In this document: positions 1-26,424 of the stretch, piece by piece
Layout: each line of letters opens with the position of its first letter
Numbering within the stretch: position 1 is the stretch's first letter
Assembly (NCBI GenBank): GCA_964017195.1
Contig: OZ024892.1
Coordinates: 11,561,801 to 11,625,800 of the forward strand
Direction of reading: 5' to 3'
From: Siderastrea radians
Taxonomy: Eukaryota; Cnidaria; Anthozoa; Scleractinia; Rhizangiidae
Length of the DNA stretch: 64,000 bases
Made by a program: the position numbers and the translations under genes
Notes under the pieces: model-generated
What the model saw: the letters and a program-made list of their open reading frames with translations, nothing else
Told to the model about the DNA's origin: nothing
Database searches by the model: none

Positions 1-13495
<13,495 letters not shown>

Positions 13496-13943
13496 GACTG
13501 TTGTGACTTCTGCACTTCAAAAAGAACGATTTTACACTGAACTAACTTGCGGTCATCAATCGACTGTGAACTGGCTACCGCTTTAGAACGAGCATCCGAC
13601 CGTCTAAATTGATTGTATATTATTTCTTCGCACTAGCATGATCCATTTTAGGTTAAACTTCAGTAGCATTACAAAATCCTCTTAGTTTATCTTGAGTCTT
13701 GCGGATACTAGGACAGCTGAATGACGAGAGTTACTCAACGTTTTAGAGTGCTTCTTTTTAAATCAACGTGGTTTCTTGTAGTGCATAGTAAATTTTGCCT
13801 TCATTTATGATAGAAATTTCAAATCGAGCTATCGCTTATCCTTAACAACGATATCAATTTTGATTTTAATCAGATCGTTAGAAGCCATTGTATTACTATT
13901 TTAGAGTAGCTGCATGTTTGGTTTCATTGTTTGATTGCATGTC

Positions 13944-13949
13944 AATAAA
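13944..13949 (+). terminator. Polyadenylation signal of the SAFB-like gene
   Basis: A canonical AATAAA lies 449 bp after the stop codon, in an AT-rich stretch. It is the first canonical signal noticed downstream of the stop, giving a 3' UTR of roughly 0.47 kb. Confidence 0.6.
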
Positions 13950-16943
13950 TTTGATTGCTGAGACCAGCTTAAAAGCCCATTGCAGCAGTTGTATCACCGC
14001 ATCCCTTAGTAGTACCACTGGGAATTAGTCTCTGTGTTACCGTGCTGAGAAATCAGAGCGTAGGAGACCGTATCTTGATGTCGTGGAGTCCTCTTCGAGG
14101 AAAACTGCTAACAAGATTGCGAAAAAAAAACATTTGCCGCATAATTCTGTTGTGGAGTTAACCTCAAATCGCATCATTTGTCGACACCATTGCGCAAGTT
14201 ACTTCAGTGGGTACCTCCAAGAAAAGATGCAATGCTGACAAGTGTAAGTTCTTAGCAAGAAGAAGTCATTTGGAAATTTTGCGCCTGTAAATTGTCTGGG
14301 ATTTTTGCTCGTTAACTACTATCTGCTTGTCGCGATCTTGGTTTGTTCTTTTGTACTTTAGAGCTCTAGATCGCGAGAAAACGAGTAGTGTTTATAAAAC
14401 AAGTTTTGCAACGGAGCAAGTCGCGCTAAAATTTAGTTACGTTAAACTTTCTCATGGTCTTTTGGGTTATCTTAATTAGTTGTGGCGAAGTAAGCACAGG
14501 CGAGTTCATTAATTGAAGCTCCCACCCCAGATATAATCACGTGTACATCACATGTTTCGGTTGCATGCTTAGCCTTTCATCGACTGATTTCCCGGATGTA
14601 ATCGCGTGGCAGTCACTTGCGGGTTATGGAGCTCTCTCTTGTGCTTGTTTTCCCACTTGCCAACTGAACATTCATTGATTGATGTATTGGTAAGTTGATG
14701 CAGGTAACTTGTTTTGTTAACCATTGTGTCCCAGCACAGGAAACACGATTGTCACGAGCTGAAAGGTGAGTTGGTTTAGTTTCAACTGTTGCGTAGTTTA
14801 GCATTATTGGTTGTGTATTGCGGGGATGGGTTGGGGGGGGGGGGAGGCTTTAAGGGGGTGGTGCAGGGGGATCTAACCTTCCCACTTTCCATGCCCTGTA
14901 CTTCCACTTCATGCATAAATATTTTACTTGGAGTACAAACACCATGTTTTTCGTGGCCCCTAACCTCTAACCTGCGATGAGGCCAAATTTTAGCATCGCT
15001 CTCATATTCTCTTACGTTGGTCGCTCGCTAAAATTTAGGCCTGATACAATCTCTCACAAGACCTTATGTCGGCGGCCAAATTTTGGCAAACTGATTGGCC
15101 CTTTAACAATAGAGCTGTCAACGGAAGTAAATTGTCTACGAGACTCACCCACAATTTCGATCCGACCGCCATCGCCAAGACAAGTCTGCGACGGTAAATG
15201 TGTCGCTCTAAGATATTCTTGTCGTTCTAGGAGAATTGTCATCATTTCTTTCTCTCCTGAGAATGGCGTTCGGTTTGACGCAAGCTGTCTCTCACTCGGA
15301 GCAAAGAAGCACAGCAGCAGTGAAGTATGTATCCCGTTTTGTCGCATCGTGTCTTGAAATTTTCATTTGAAGGCTTTCAGCTAATATTGAAAATATAAAC
15401 AGAGCAGTGGTTTACGCGTTTTACGAAACAAAACGAACAGCATAGGGACTAGTATCTTTCTCCAAGAGTGATCAACAAGTCAACCGATAATTCGGTAAAC
15501 TGATGATTAGCGAGAGCCGCAATCAGCGAGATCCTGTAAATGTTTTTACCTATAAGTGATAAAGACTTTCAGTTTTATTCGTTCAGTGTTGCTATTCTTG
15601 TTTTATTGATCTCTGACATTGATATCAAAGGATCTGACTAGTTTTATAATAAATGTTATCCGTTTTAAAACTGCTGTTTAAAGACAAAATTCGTCGCTAA
15701 TCTCAAATTAAATTACAAAATACTTGTTTGTTTATAAACGGTTTTACTGATATCGTCATTCTAAAGAGTGAAACTCAAGGTATTTCTCTTAATTTCTCAA
15801 GGTTTTTTACGCATAAAATCGGTGACAAATGCGTAGAGAATATTTCCGGACATCACCTGAAGTTGAGAATGGATTCAAGCATGCAGCATATTTTGGCACA
15901 TGACAATCTCGTCGTGTTCTGAATTTTCATTCAGTTTCAGTTCAGACAGAGCAGCAACACTGGAGCGGTACCTTTTAAGTGTAAATTTAGGGGCTAGTGT
16001 CTAGAAGAACCCCTTGAAGATATATCTGATTTTCTTATTTTTGTCGACATATTTGCGGGACCCTTTGCGAATTGCCGTTATGGGAAATTTGCATACACAG
16101 GATCGTGCAAGCAGAGGAAATTTTGATTGGCTGTTTTGTTGAATGTCAATCAATCAAAAAAGTGCGCGGTAGACGTTCTGTAGAAGAATTGTATCAGGCT
16201 CTATTTTTCGTTTCGCCCTTCCCGCCTGAATGTTTCACCGAGCGAAACGAAAATAGATCCTGATCGCAGGTTACCTAACCTCTTTCTTCCCTCTCTCTTT
16301 TTTCCTCTGTAACTAGTAGTAGTCGGTCAAATCCCTTTGGCTGAATCCACGAGTTTAGTCAGAGCTGTTGCTAAGCGACATGTCGTAGCCTTTTGACGTC
16401 ATTCCGAAGTTTTTTTTTTCTGATTGTAATTTTTTTTCTGATTATTTCTGCGGGTATATGCATGAGGATTTGCCGAATTAGCACTCGTTTCCCCGAGTGT
16501 CTCGTACTCTTTATCTATTAGAAGATAAAAATGTGTAACAGTTTGGGTACTTTGCCGAGAATTTGCCGGATCAGTGTTTCCCCCCGACTGCTCAAACTTA
16601 CCATCTGCTAGAGATGGGAATCGGGAAACACTGGGGACTGGTCGAGGTGTCGCCTTTCCCCACCGAAAGGCCCTAAAGATTCTTAAAGGGTATAGCCGGG
16701 TATTAATCGCAAGAGTCGACCCTTTCATTTACCACTGTTTTCACGTTTGAATAAACATCGATAACTTGCAACTTGCGATGAACAAATTTTAACACACAGT
16801 AGACTCTCGGATAATACCTTTCCTGACGTTGCTGGTGTTAAACGAGGGACGCTGAAGACGACTGTGAGTTGAAATTCATTGTGTCAAGTTCACGAGAGTA
16901 AAGATCGTGGGTCAACAAAATATCCCAGTTTCCAGTTCACCAA
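13950..16943. other. Intergenic DNA, no gene recognised
   Basis: I see no conserved coding frame, RNA gene or clearly bounded repeat here. Only a poly-G run near 14833 and short decayed frames are present. The part just after 13950 is downstream of the SAFB-like polyadenylation signal. Confidence 0.5.
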
Positions 16944-17151
16944 CGCTGGATAAAAAGACAAAAGACGCCTCTTTGCAGTGTTAGTCTCAATCTGACGTAA
17001 AATATTCACAATTACCAGCAAGAAGATAAGCTATTCTCAACTCTATTGTTTTATTTTCGAATTCAGCACTCTCCCTCTGACATTTGTTAATATTTTACTT
17101 CAGACTGAGACTAAGCCTGTAAAAATGCGTCTTTACTTTTTTTATTCAGCG
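16944..17151. mobile_element. Foldback MITE, family 1 copy a
   Basis: The two halves are inverted copies over about 65 bp each. Reading inward from both sides: CGCTGRATAAAAA, an AAGACGC block, TTAGTCTCARTCTGA and GTAAAATATT. The centre is about 75 bp and unrelated. It belongs to the same family as 18273-18485. Confidence 0.7.
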
Positions 17152-18272
17152 GCCTTTGTGACTTGACTATTATGATCACGATTATTTTTTTGTATCGCGT
17201 CTCGGATCAATAGTACTTGGTTAAAGAGGACACAGTACTGGAAATTTATTCTTCACACCCCACAATTTGGGCGTGCGGAACAGTCTAATGCTATGTGAAA
17301 TCACGTGCCATTTACACGGCCTCTGGCACCGGATCTACTTTCTTTCGGTTATCTAGTTACTCCTAGTTTCCCACAAAACAAGATGCACGAAAAGTAAACT
17401 GAGAGGGGGGGGGGGGGGATTACATGACATCTATACGATGTTCGTTCCGGTACGAGTTTTGGTTCCCGCCCATGGTTGAGCATTAGTTGCCATGAAATCA
17501 TTCCAGACTGTAGCGTCAGTACTAGCCATAACGGTGCGCGTTCACTATCGTAGCTGCACCGGATCGAGACTCTTCATCCGGTACGAATACTCGTGCCAGT
17601 GTCACTGTTTCGTATTGTGTTGGGGTGAACCATTTCTTTACAGAATGAACTGGTATCTCAAGAAACGGTTAATTAAAACGTATTATAAAGTTTTGTTTTC
17701 ATACCGGAATGAAAGTCGTACTGTCCGCGTCAAATGGGGTTGGTTGAAATAGTGGTGCCAGAGTTCGTTTTAGAGAATCAAGGAAATCCCTTCTGTTATG
17801 TGTTTGGTCGGTCTCGGGTCTTCTAAGGTAGTCGTTCCCAGTGAAAGAGTGAGTGACAAGCCCAAAGAACGTTTGCATTTGGTCGAGGTTATTTTCCTTT
17901 GGAGATTCAAGAAGAAAATGAAGAAACAATTATGTACCTTTTATCACAACCGTGTTGTGATGAAATCGCCGAATCGATTTCATCACACCACGGCTTATGA
18001 TTCTGCTGTGGTTGGAAAAAATGTCCTATAAGCTCCGCAGCACACTTGGAAATTCTTTTCCCGTTTTGTTGCGAACATGCGATTGGCTCTAACGGTGAAG
18101 TGGTTGATTTCGATACAGAGTCCAACCCTTCCTTACGTAGAGCTCTCTACTGTGTACAGTTTGCTTGGTCTGAAAGAGAATAAAATTCATAAACTCTAAT
18201 TTAAAGAGGTGTGATTCTATCTTAAAATAACATTTTCTGAGCTACACTCAATAGTCGAGTTTCGTGTCCTCC
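17152..18272. other. Intergenic DNA between two related MITEs
   Basis: No gene recognised. It contains a poly-G run at 17405-17418 and a short hairpin around 17956-17987 (TGATGAAATCG / CGATTTCATCA). The small open frames have no recognisable domain. Confidence 0.4.
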
Positions 18273-18485
18273 AAGACCGCTGGACAACACATAACAGATG
18301 CAGGTTTAATCTCAATCTGAAGTAAAATATTCAAAAATGCCAGTGAGGAGATGCACTATTCGTAACTCTGTGCATTGTGTTATTTTAGAACATTAAGCAC
18401 ATTCCTGTCGGTATTTGAGATTATTTTACTTCAGATGGAGACTAACCTCGTATAAATGCCTCTCTTGTCTTTATCCGGCGGTCTT
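18273..18485. mobile_element. Foldback MITE, family 1 copy b
   Basis: Inverted ends AAGACCGC ... GCGGTCTT. Further inward the arms share TCTCAATCTGAAGTAAAATA with copy a at 16944-17151. Total 213 bp, non-coding. Two copies 1.1 kb apart in opposite states of decay show that the family was mobile. Confidence 0.7.
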
Positions 18486-19830
18486 AGTGAGCCGTAAGAG
18501 GACATCAAAGTGAGGCGTAAATGGCACATCTATACACGAGATATTTTCCTTGAATAGTTAGACATATTGTGTTGTTTGAGGTGTAAACAACTTTTATCTT
18601 GCAGGTATGTATGGTCTTTATCTATGGATGTTGAAAGCATTCTAGAACAATGTTGCATTACCAGTGTTAACTGCATTTAAAAGGAAGCTGAAAGAGTTCC
18701 AAGTCAAAGTCGTTTTAACATGTATTTTTTGCATTTAATAAACTGTGTTGTGAACATGTTTTGTTTCATTTTGTGCTTGTTACGGTAATGACCATGTAGC
18801 AAATAGCATTTTTCGGATAAAACTTTTATCATTTGTACTTAATGTAGTTGAATGGGGTCCGAGTATAAATCCCCTTTGCACCACGGACGGCAACTGGAAG
18901 TCGAATACTTCTCTTTTGACGCATTTTAATGGAATCACGTTCACTATGGCAAGTAGCCAGACACTTGAAACCGCCAGAAACAAAAGTTTTCACGCCTTTC
19001 GTAGGATGCAAAAATAAAGTAAGCCAACAAAGGGGAGGGACATTCAACTTCTGGTGGACGTCCGCGACTAAAGGACGGCTGTCCTAAGTTCCCTATTTCC
19101 TCTCTCTCCTTCGCAGCAACAGTGAAAGAGAAAAAAGAAAAAAGGAGCGCGAGGAACGATGGGAAGAGGGAAAATTCCCCGCGCACTTTAATTTTTCCGT
19201 CTACCAGGCCTCCGTGCGTTTTTTCCCAAAGCGTGCAGGCCCGACTGCAGGAGGCCTCTGCGGAGGCGAGAGCTATTGCGTCGTGTCCCTGTTCTATTGT
19301 GTTGTATTGCAATGTAAATTAATGAGTGTATTCGAAATATCAGTTTATACGAACAAAGGTCTAAAGTAAACGAATAAGAAAATACTTCTGATCGCAATAT
19401 CGCGATTCACATAACTTCTCGAAAGACGAAAAATCTCTCACTCCAGCCTCGGAAGGATAATCCTTGTCCCAAAAGGCACTAAGTTTCATCGTACGTTTAG
19501 CACGCAGCTTGGCTAATTTCGAAGCCTTCCTCACGCGAAGGGAACCATGACTCAAGATTTTCTGTTAGTCAGTCTCATTAATGTTCCTCATACTGCAATA
19601 GGATTGTGCTATCTTTTCCCAGTCACAATCTCTTCAGCATCATGCTCGTCATCTGTTGGATGAAAAACGTCAATGTTGAACATACTACTGAAACACGATG
19701 GTTTTTAAGGTGTTTATCATTTGACCCTTTGGCCAACAGCTCCGGGCAAATTTTCTTTTTGACGTAGCCTTCAAGATGGAGACCTTTTACGTTTTGTACG
19801 CTATAAATTACCAGTCTACGTCCTCGTGTC
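18486..19830. other. Intergenic DNA, no gene recognised
   Basis: A GC-richer stretch at 19140-19290 separates AT-rich flanks. None of the short frames carries a recognisable motif. Confidence 0.4.
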
Positions 19831-20208
19831 AAGGACGGTGCCTCCTTTTGTTACTGCGCATACGTTCCGCGCATCTCGGGATATTCGGGTTTTGTATTCG
19901 TTTGCCTACATATACAACAATATTTTTGCGCGGTTATGACTATGTGAAAAAAGCAGATCTTAGCAAGGGCTATCAGAACCCAAAAAGAAAATTGGGGGTA
20001 ACCGCGAGCTTAAATTTTGGAAAGAAATTGCCATACATTCTTTGTATATTAATACTTTATTAGATTAATGGTTGCTCAATTATCTCAGAAAAATGCGTAC
20101 CTACCCACATTTTTCTTTTTGGATTCCAATAACCCTTGCCAAGATTTACTTTTTCCCCATAGTCATAACCTTTGCAAAAATACATCTCTATTAGAAGGCA
20201 CCGTCCTT
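19831..20208. mobile_element. Foldback MITE, family 2 copy a
   Basis: Ends are perfect inverted AAGGACGGTGCC. Further in, the arms pair again over GCGGTTATGACTATG, the AAGGGYTAT block and a lysine-codon-like AAAAAGAAAA block. Total 378 bp. A smaller relative lies in an intron of ASPG gene B at 55405-55552. Confidence 0.7.
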
Positions 20209-20482
20209 AACAGGTGATTTAACGATGTAGTATTTAAGGACAAGAGTTGTTTAATTGTTTGGGTCAAACAATAGGACAGGGATTCTTGGTTCCTCCGAAA
20301 ATATTTGCTTTTTGCAGATATTCTGACAAAAACAAGCAATTCATTGTTATTCAGTTTTTAAAGAGGATAGAGAGCAGAAGCTACTGAAATATTGCAGAAG
20401 ATTGCAACGTTTACGTTGTGCTTGGTGCTATTTTTGTTGGTACAAGAAGAACCAAGAACAAAGCAATCTGTAATACATTCTC

Positions 20483-20723
20483 CTCCCCAGAGCTGCGATC
20501 CTTTTGGCCAGCGCCACGGATCGAGAGCTCTGACGGGGGCCAGGATAACGCGCAAGAGCAATAGCTGCCCATTTTTCTTACCAATGGTAACCGTTATTCT
20601 TTCAAATTTCTGAGGCTGCGCACAGAGCCCGGCGGAAGTCCGTGATTCGCGGACTTCCTGCTTCGGACCCTGCCAGAGCTCTCGATCCGTGGCGCTGGTC
20701 AAAAGGATTGCATCTCTGGGGAG
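20483..20723. mobile_element. Foldback element with 50-bp inverted arms
   Basis: The left arm starts CTCCCCAGAG and the right arm is its inverse. The arms match over about 50 bp and include the perfectly matched core GCGCCACGGATCGAGAGCTC. No target duplication is clear. A short sequence just after its right end (20728-20749) recurs at 37199-37219. Confidence 0.7.
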
Positions 20724-21119
20724 GGAACCTATCACACATAGGGCCTGAGACAGAAGGACACTATTGTTTTTTATTGTACAACGCTAAATTTTGTGCGAAA
20801 AAATGCTGACAGTTGCAATGCGATTATTATGTCAGGAAGTATGGAGCGGGAAAGCCCCCAAGGTGATTGACGTGTACACGGAAGGTATTTTAGTGCACGT
20901 TCTTCATTTCTAATCCCTGGAAATGGTGCAAAGGCTGCAACTTTTTCACCGAAAATTAACAAAAACGGGCGCAATGCACTGATAGGTGCCGGCTGGGAGC
21001 ACTATCGCGTCATGTGATCGATTTCGATCAATGGGAGCACGCCAAAATTTAGCGTTGTGCTATAATTAACCTTATGGGGTGGGGTATCGGAATTTTATGC
21101 TATCATTTGCATTACCTTA

Positions 21120-21356
21120 GGGACGGACCATTAGAAAAGTTAGGGAGGGGGAGGGTGGGGAATTTTCGAGCTGCACGAATTGTTTTCCGTTAACATTTCC
21201 CTTGCAGGAATGTTTCTTCCGTATGCAAGAACAATTTTTGGGCTACTAGCTGTGCACGATTTTTTTCCTCTCAATTTTCCCTTGCGTGAATTTTTTTTGT
21301 ACTTCGCCCGCACTCCCCCCCCCCCCCCCCACATAACTTTTCTAACGGCCCATCCC
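21120..21356. mobile_element. PIF/Harbinger-like MITE with TTA target duplication
   Basis: A 237-bp element flanked by TTA (21117-21119 and 21357-21359). The ends are imperfect inverted GGGACGGACCATTAGAAAAG against GGGATGGGCCGTTAGAAAAG. The interior is pyrimidine-rich with a 15-bp C run. No coding capacity. Confidence 0.75.
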
Positions 21357-22320
21357 TTACCTATCAGGCTGAGGCAACTGCTGTGACACCAAAAGAGATA
21401 GACTGAAGATCTATATTTGCAAATGCAGTTTCTATCTCCGCCAATATACACTTCTTTAAGTGTGCACTTTTCCTATGTGGCCACTCATTTGTGAACCTGG
21501 CCACTTATAAAGTACTCTATTAGTGCTTTGCTTTGAACAGCACCCTCAAGAACTTTGAAGAGAAGCTACTTTCTTGGACGTCATTTACCTGTAAAGGGGT
21601 TTAAATAAAACGATGGTTTGCTGCTTGACTTATACCACACCAGTCTCTTGTAAATGATATTCTACCAAGCTTACGGACTAGCTAAAACACTTCAAAGATT
21701 ACGACTTTATGTGCTGTTTTCTGTAGCTGTTATATCTACCGATAATTTCCACCTAGTAATATGTTTCACTACAGTGCACTTTCACAGCACAGGGCTATAT
21801 TGCTTGCAGTTATCTTCTGTTTTGCAAAACATGGGTTTCAACAGCTCCTCGCGATCGAGTTCACACTTCTGTTTGTAGATGTCTTCAACTGTGACACTAG
21901 CCCTTGTGCAATTCTAACCAGTCATTTAATTATTACTAAATTTATTCGAAGTTTTTAAATGCTTCTGTCACAAAGCACAATGTAACCGACTCTTTGGGTT
22001 AAAACGGCTTATTACCCTTAATAAGAGAAGAAAGAAGTCATTAAACAAATAGCCATTCAGCTGCATTCTAGGCAAACGCTTAAAGATCAGGTAATGATAT
22101 TGTAAGGAGAAATTCGATGCTTGTCATTAAGTGGGGCTTTGATAGTCGTAATTCAGCATGCTTTTGCGTTAGGAAAGTGTTTCCTGTCAATGTTTCTTGG
22201 GTGGCCCCGAGAGGAAACATTATTGTTTCCCACTCGTTTAATTTGTGTGCCCGAGAAACATTCCGGGAAACAATGTTTCCTCGTTTGCGTGGGTCTTTAT
22301 TCCTATTTTAATAAGGATAG

Positions 22321-23651
22321 TACCGCGGCCGAGGGTGGCCATGGTAACTCTCAACTGAAAAGTTGTAAGTAGCAATTTCAGTTACAACTTACTGCATACT
22401 AATTTTGAATTGACGATATACCACTTACAACTTGCGACTTACGAATTAACAGTTTGCCACCTACAACTTGCGTCTTGCCCACTTAGTACTTATGCGCCTT
22501 TCGACTTACGACTTACGACTTACGACTTAAAACTCCTCCCCTCCCCTCCCTCCTACTTTACATGCCTGGCCGAGAAGGAAAAGAACCAGTGCAGTGAACT
22601 TCAAAATGTCCGTCTAGACTATACCTGGCAGTTCAAAACTTTCAAAGGATTTCGACTGAAAGGGTTATTCTAACGTTCTGAAAGTATGCGGTATTTGTTA
22701 AGAATTGCAAAGGGATTAAAAAGACCACTTTGGTTTTGTAGTTGACCCGTTTTCCGAGCTTGTGCATACTAGAAAATCGCTTTGTTCGCGACACTTAGGC
22801 TAGACCCGCGAGTCAGAAACGCTCAGAAATTGGGCTGAATTTGCAATTAAAACGTCCTGGAGGTATTCGAATTACCAAGCGATTGAAAAGTCCAATTTGG
22901 TTTTGTAGTTCGCGATAGATAGCGAATTTCTTGCTTGCATGATCCCTGTCTTACCCGAGCTGTCACGCCACCATAGTGACATGTCAATGACATGTCACGG
23001 ATGCTTTAGAGTTGTTATCCTGCCAGAAATGTGGCCTGGTCAGAACCGGTTTCGGATCTCTCTCCTCCGCAGAGGTTCGATAGGGCGGTGTGGTGGATTT
23101 CCGCCGGTGGTAATTCTAAACCAGCTTCGAATACTTTCAAAACGTTAGAATAAGCCTTTCCGTCGAAATACTTCGGAAAATTAGGACTGCCGGGTATTTA
23201 GTCTAGATGGACCAGCTGTTCAATAGCCACCTTGAGCAGTGAACAAAAACAGGAACTTAAGGTAATCAAGAGCGACGGTAAAGAGGCCTGAAGTTGATGG
23301 ATATGACTGTTCTACGACAAATAAAATTAAAATAAAGAAAATTGCGTTTCTGCACCTTATATTGTCACCTTCTTTTAAGTTCACTGTACTGGTTCTATTT
23401 CTTCTCGGCCAGGCATGTAAAGTAGGAGGGAGGGGAGGGGAGGGGTTCTAAGTCGTAAGTCGTAATTCGAAAGTCGCAAGTGCTTAATGGGCAAGACGCA
23501 AGTCGTAGGTGGCAAACTTTTAACTCGTAAGTCGCAAGTTGTAAATCGTATGTCGTCAATTCAAAGTTAGTATGTAGTAAGTTGTAACTGAAATTGCTAC
23601 TTACGACTTTTCAGTTGCGAGTTCTGACCATAGCCACCCTCGGCGGCGGTA
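22321..23651. mobile_element. Long-inverted-repeat element, about 265-bp arms
   Basis: Arms at 22321-22590 and 23385-23651 are inverted copies starting ACCGCSGCCGAGGGTGGC. They contain a run of short CTTACGA/ACTTACA direct repeats and a CCCTCCC block near the inner end. Inside, a second weaker inverted pair (22640-22690 against 23120-23170, core TTATTCTAACGTT) suggests an older element nested in the centre. No transposase frame. The length and arm structure resemble foldback or Mutator-type elements; no exact target duplication was found. Confidence 0.75.
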
Positions 23652-25340
23652 AGATAGCGTTTGACTGGCGATTGGAACAGGATTTTATAGCAAAAAATAA
23701 TGTCCGTTGAGCTGAGCTGACACGTCAGCTATATTCGCGTTAATTTTAATACTTATACGACTTTTTGCTGATCGCAGCTCGATCGAGATAAATAGGCAGG
23801 TGTTTTTCCTGGGAAAATGTTGTGATGAAACAATTATAGTTTATCTTATCTTTTAAAAACAGAATCAATGGAAAGCACCTGAAGTTCAAATTGCGCGGGA
23901 AACTTTCCCACCTGCTTTTACCTGTTATTTTAGTCGCCTTCTCTTTCCCCTTATCTTTTAACTAACAACGAGTTTTTCACGGCCCCAAATCTGCCTCTAC
24001 TGCCGTCTAATTAACTATGCTACTTCGTTAACCAATAATGCTAACTAACGCTTGCTAAATTACTACTTAAGTTTTGCTGGGTCACATACTGTGTTTTCCA
24101 CACGTTCTGTGCACCATAATTCTCACCAGGAGTTCTAAATTAATGCTGATATAAACATTAAGTAATTTCCGGACTGACGTCCATAAGACAGGGAAAAACA
24201 TTGTAAAACACAGAGTGATTGAGAGAGTGACTGATATTGTTATCGAGTGTTATAAAGTTACAAAACTAAAAAGATCCCGACGTCTGGCAGTGCCTCCCGA
24301 TTAGCAAGTGTGGTGCGCTTCCCCCGTGCCAAGACAATGTGTTTGGGCCGCCGAAAATACCATGACTTTTGACAGAAAAAAACAGGCACTAGCTCTGCTA
24401 TATTTGGCGTTGGGACGACAACTCAAGCGACGTGCCGACCGAGTTCGCAGCAAAACACCGTGACGAAGATGAAGTCGAAGGCAAATTTCGTAACGTTAAC
24501 TATTCCTTTCAATTTATAGACATTAGACGTTTTTGTTTTCAAGTATAAAACTTCAGTACTCTCGAACAATCGCTTTACTAATTAAGTTTAAGCTTTTAAA
24601 GAAACCTCTATTTCAAAAGCCACGATGATAATGCAGTTTCCCGCCAAGAGAAACGCTGGTTGCCCAAAAGCACCGCCCGATATCCCGCCAAGAAAGAGAT
24701 GGCATTATCCTCCCCCCCCCCCCGTCGGGTTGCCTTGGCACTCCCCTCCCCTTCCCCCAGAGTCTGTAAAGGGCGGACGGATGGGCTTACGCTGACGTCA
24801 GAACCAAAATTTCTAGGATTGATAGGTTATCAAATTTGCTTACCCATCGAGCTGCGCTCTGCGGCCTTCGGCCGCAAAGGAGCTCCGCTATAAATATTAT
24901 GGAGCATGCTTTTACGGTTTTGCAAATAACTCACGCCACACAGGAATGTCTTCGTAACTTTGATGTAATTAGCCTCCGATGTAAGTTTTATTTTTTATTC
25001 TTATTGAGAATGATGCTAGTTACTGCGAAAACGTCGACATAAGTTTATCTTAATATTTCTTGTATATGCTTACTGAAAGCAACTTATGTTTCAAAAAGGA
25101 ATCCTCTACAGTAACTCCTGAGAAGTGTTTTTGAGACTATATTCTCTCTTCGATCAGCTTCTATCACTTTTAGATAAGTCACAAGCTTAGAAACAGTTCC
25201 TGCGCTGCTGTTCCTGAATGTCTCAACGTTCATGGGTGAACTGCCCAGTTCTGAATAGCTGTTAGCCATTGTGAACAGATCATTTCTCAACTAATAAAAA
25301 GGACGATACTCATAGTAAAAAACCTGTTCACATTTGGAAT
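23652..25340. other. Intergenic DNA, little structure
   Basis: No recognised gene. Present are a C run near 24712-24723, a GC-rich palindromic patch at 24850-24890 (GCGGCCTTCGGCCGC) and AT-rich DNA. On the minus strand, 25084-25290 is an open frame that follows a good pyrimidine-rich AG acceptor and could be a 3' exon of the minus-strand ORF at 25341-25814. Confidence 0.4.
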
Positions 25341-25814
25341 TTAGAGGAAGAATGGCCTTGTAATTTTAAACAGCACATAGGCTGCTACCGAATCCAGAAA
25401 CGTCACGCAGCCGATCTTCACATATCGCGCAATTCTGTGTGCCGTTGTATAACTAGCAGCATTTCTTGCAGCTTCAGACATGCTGTCATCTTCACAGGAC
25501 AATGTCACATCTCGGTTGTCATTAAATCTCTTTGTGGTCATTTCTTCCAACTTAACAAGTTTCGATAAAATCACTCTCTCTTTTGCTGATTCCATTTTAA
25601 TTATTTCACAGCGTCGGTCAGTTCTGGACTGAAATCCTTTCATTTCCTCTTCCGTTTCCTGAAACACTTCTTTCGCACGAGTCAGTTGATCGTTAAATGT
25701 TTTGACTCGATTCTGCAAATCACAAAGTTCTTGTTGAAATCTCTTGGTTGCGCTCTCCTTTTCAAAACATACTTTTTCTTCGATTGCGTGGTTGTTGATG
25801 ATCGCACTCTTCAT
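25341..25814 (-). CDS. Hypothetical coiled-coil protein with C-terminal hydrophobic segment
   Basis: Unrecognised 157-residue frame starting at ATG 25814. Residues about 10-95 are highly charged with heptad-like spacing (Glu/Lys/Gln/Leu), as expected for a coiled coil. The C-terminus has a moderately hydrophobic stretch, about residues 132-150 (VKIGCVTFLDSVAAYVLFK), which could be a tail anchor. An alternative is splicing from a GT in the last codons onto the minus-strand frame 25290-25084, which follows TTTTTATTAG; the donor would be weak. There is no family match from memory. It stands alone among transposon debris, so it may be an orphan gene or a captured fragment. Confidence 0.4.
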   Translation of the reverse strand: MKSAIINNHAIEEKVCFEKESATKRFQQELCDLQNRVKTFNDQLTRAKEVFQETEEEMKGFQSRTDRRCEIIKMESAKERVILSKLVKLEEMTTKRFNDNRDVTLSCEDDSMSEAARNAASYTTAHRIARYVKIGCVTFLDSVAAYVLFKITRPFFL

Positions 25815-26424
25815 ATTCTCTCCTTGAAGTCTTAAAAAAGCTATCTCTCTTTCAACTACTCACAAAAGTTTGCAGTGTTTGCCGTATGTGTTATAAACTG
25901 ACGTAACAATCAGGTTGTGGTCTAAGAAGCGCGCGCTTCATTTTAGAACACCCGGATAGCGTGCGCAACTGTCTGTTCCCTTTGGGTCGGTGTATTGTTT
26001 GATTATGGCTTCTAATTAAGGAGATAGGGCGGGTTTATATTTTAACGTTTGCTAATCTCACGGGGGGCGGGGGCTCTCTCGAATAGGAGCACTTAGTAAA
26101 AAAAGGGGGGAGGGCCTCAGGGTTTACGGACGTTCGCGCTAATTGTTTCTGCGCATCCATAGTGCGCACGCAATTCACTTCGCGATGTCATGCCACGTCA
26201 TGCATTGAGCGCGCGCGCTGTTGAAGAAATGTGGAGATATATAGCGCTAGTGGGCATTTTAATATCTATGCACGGGTTAAAAACCCCATATTTTCTTTTA
26301 ATAGATCACTTTCTTTGTCAGGGGATTATCTCGGTTTTGTGAAAAATTAAAAAAAGACTGAGTTGTGGAAGATTGATTTTTTCAACTTTTCTGGCCTGGC
26401 ATCATCGAATGCTGTTATTATTGT
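25815..26424. other. Intergenic DNA upstream of the minus-strand ORF
   Basis: If the minus-strand ORF is real, this holds its promoter. I see a G-rich run near 26058-26070 and a GCGCGCGC patch near 26210. No gene recognised. Confidence 0.3.

Noticed and set aside
14977..15357. 126-residue open frame in the intergenic region
   Set aside because: No domain, low-complexity composition and an overlapping frame on the other strand of similar length; nothing supports coding.
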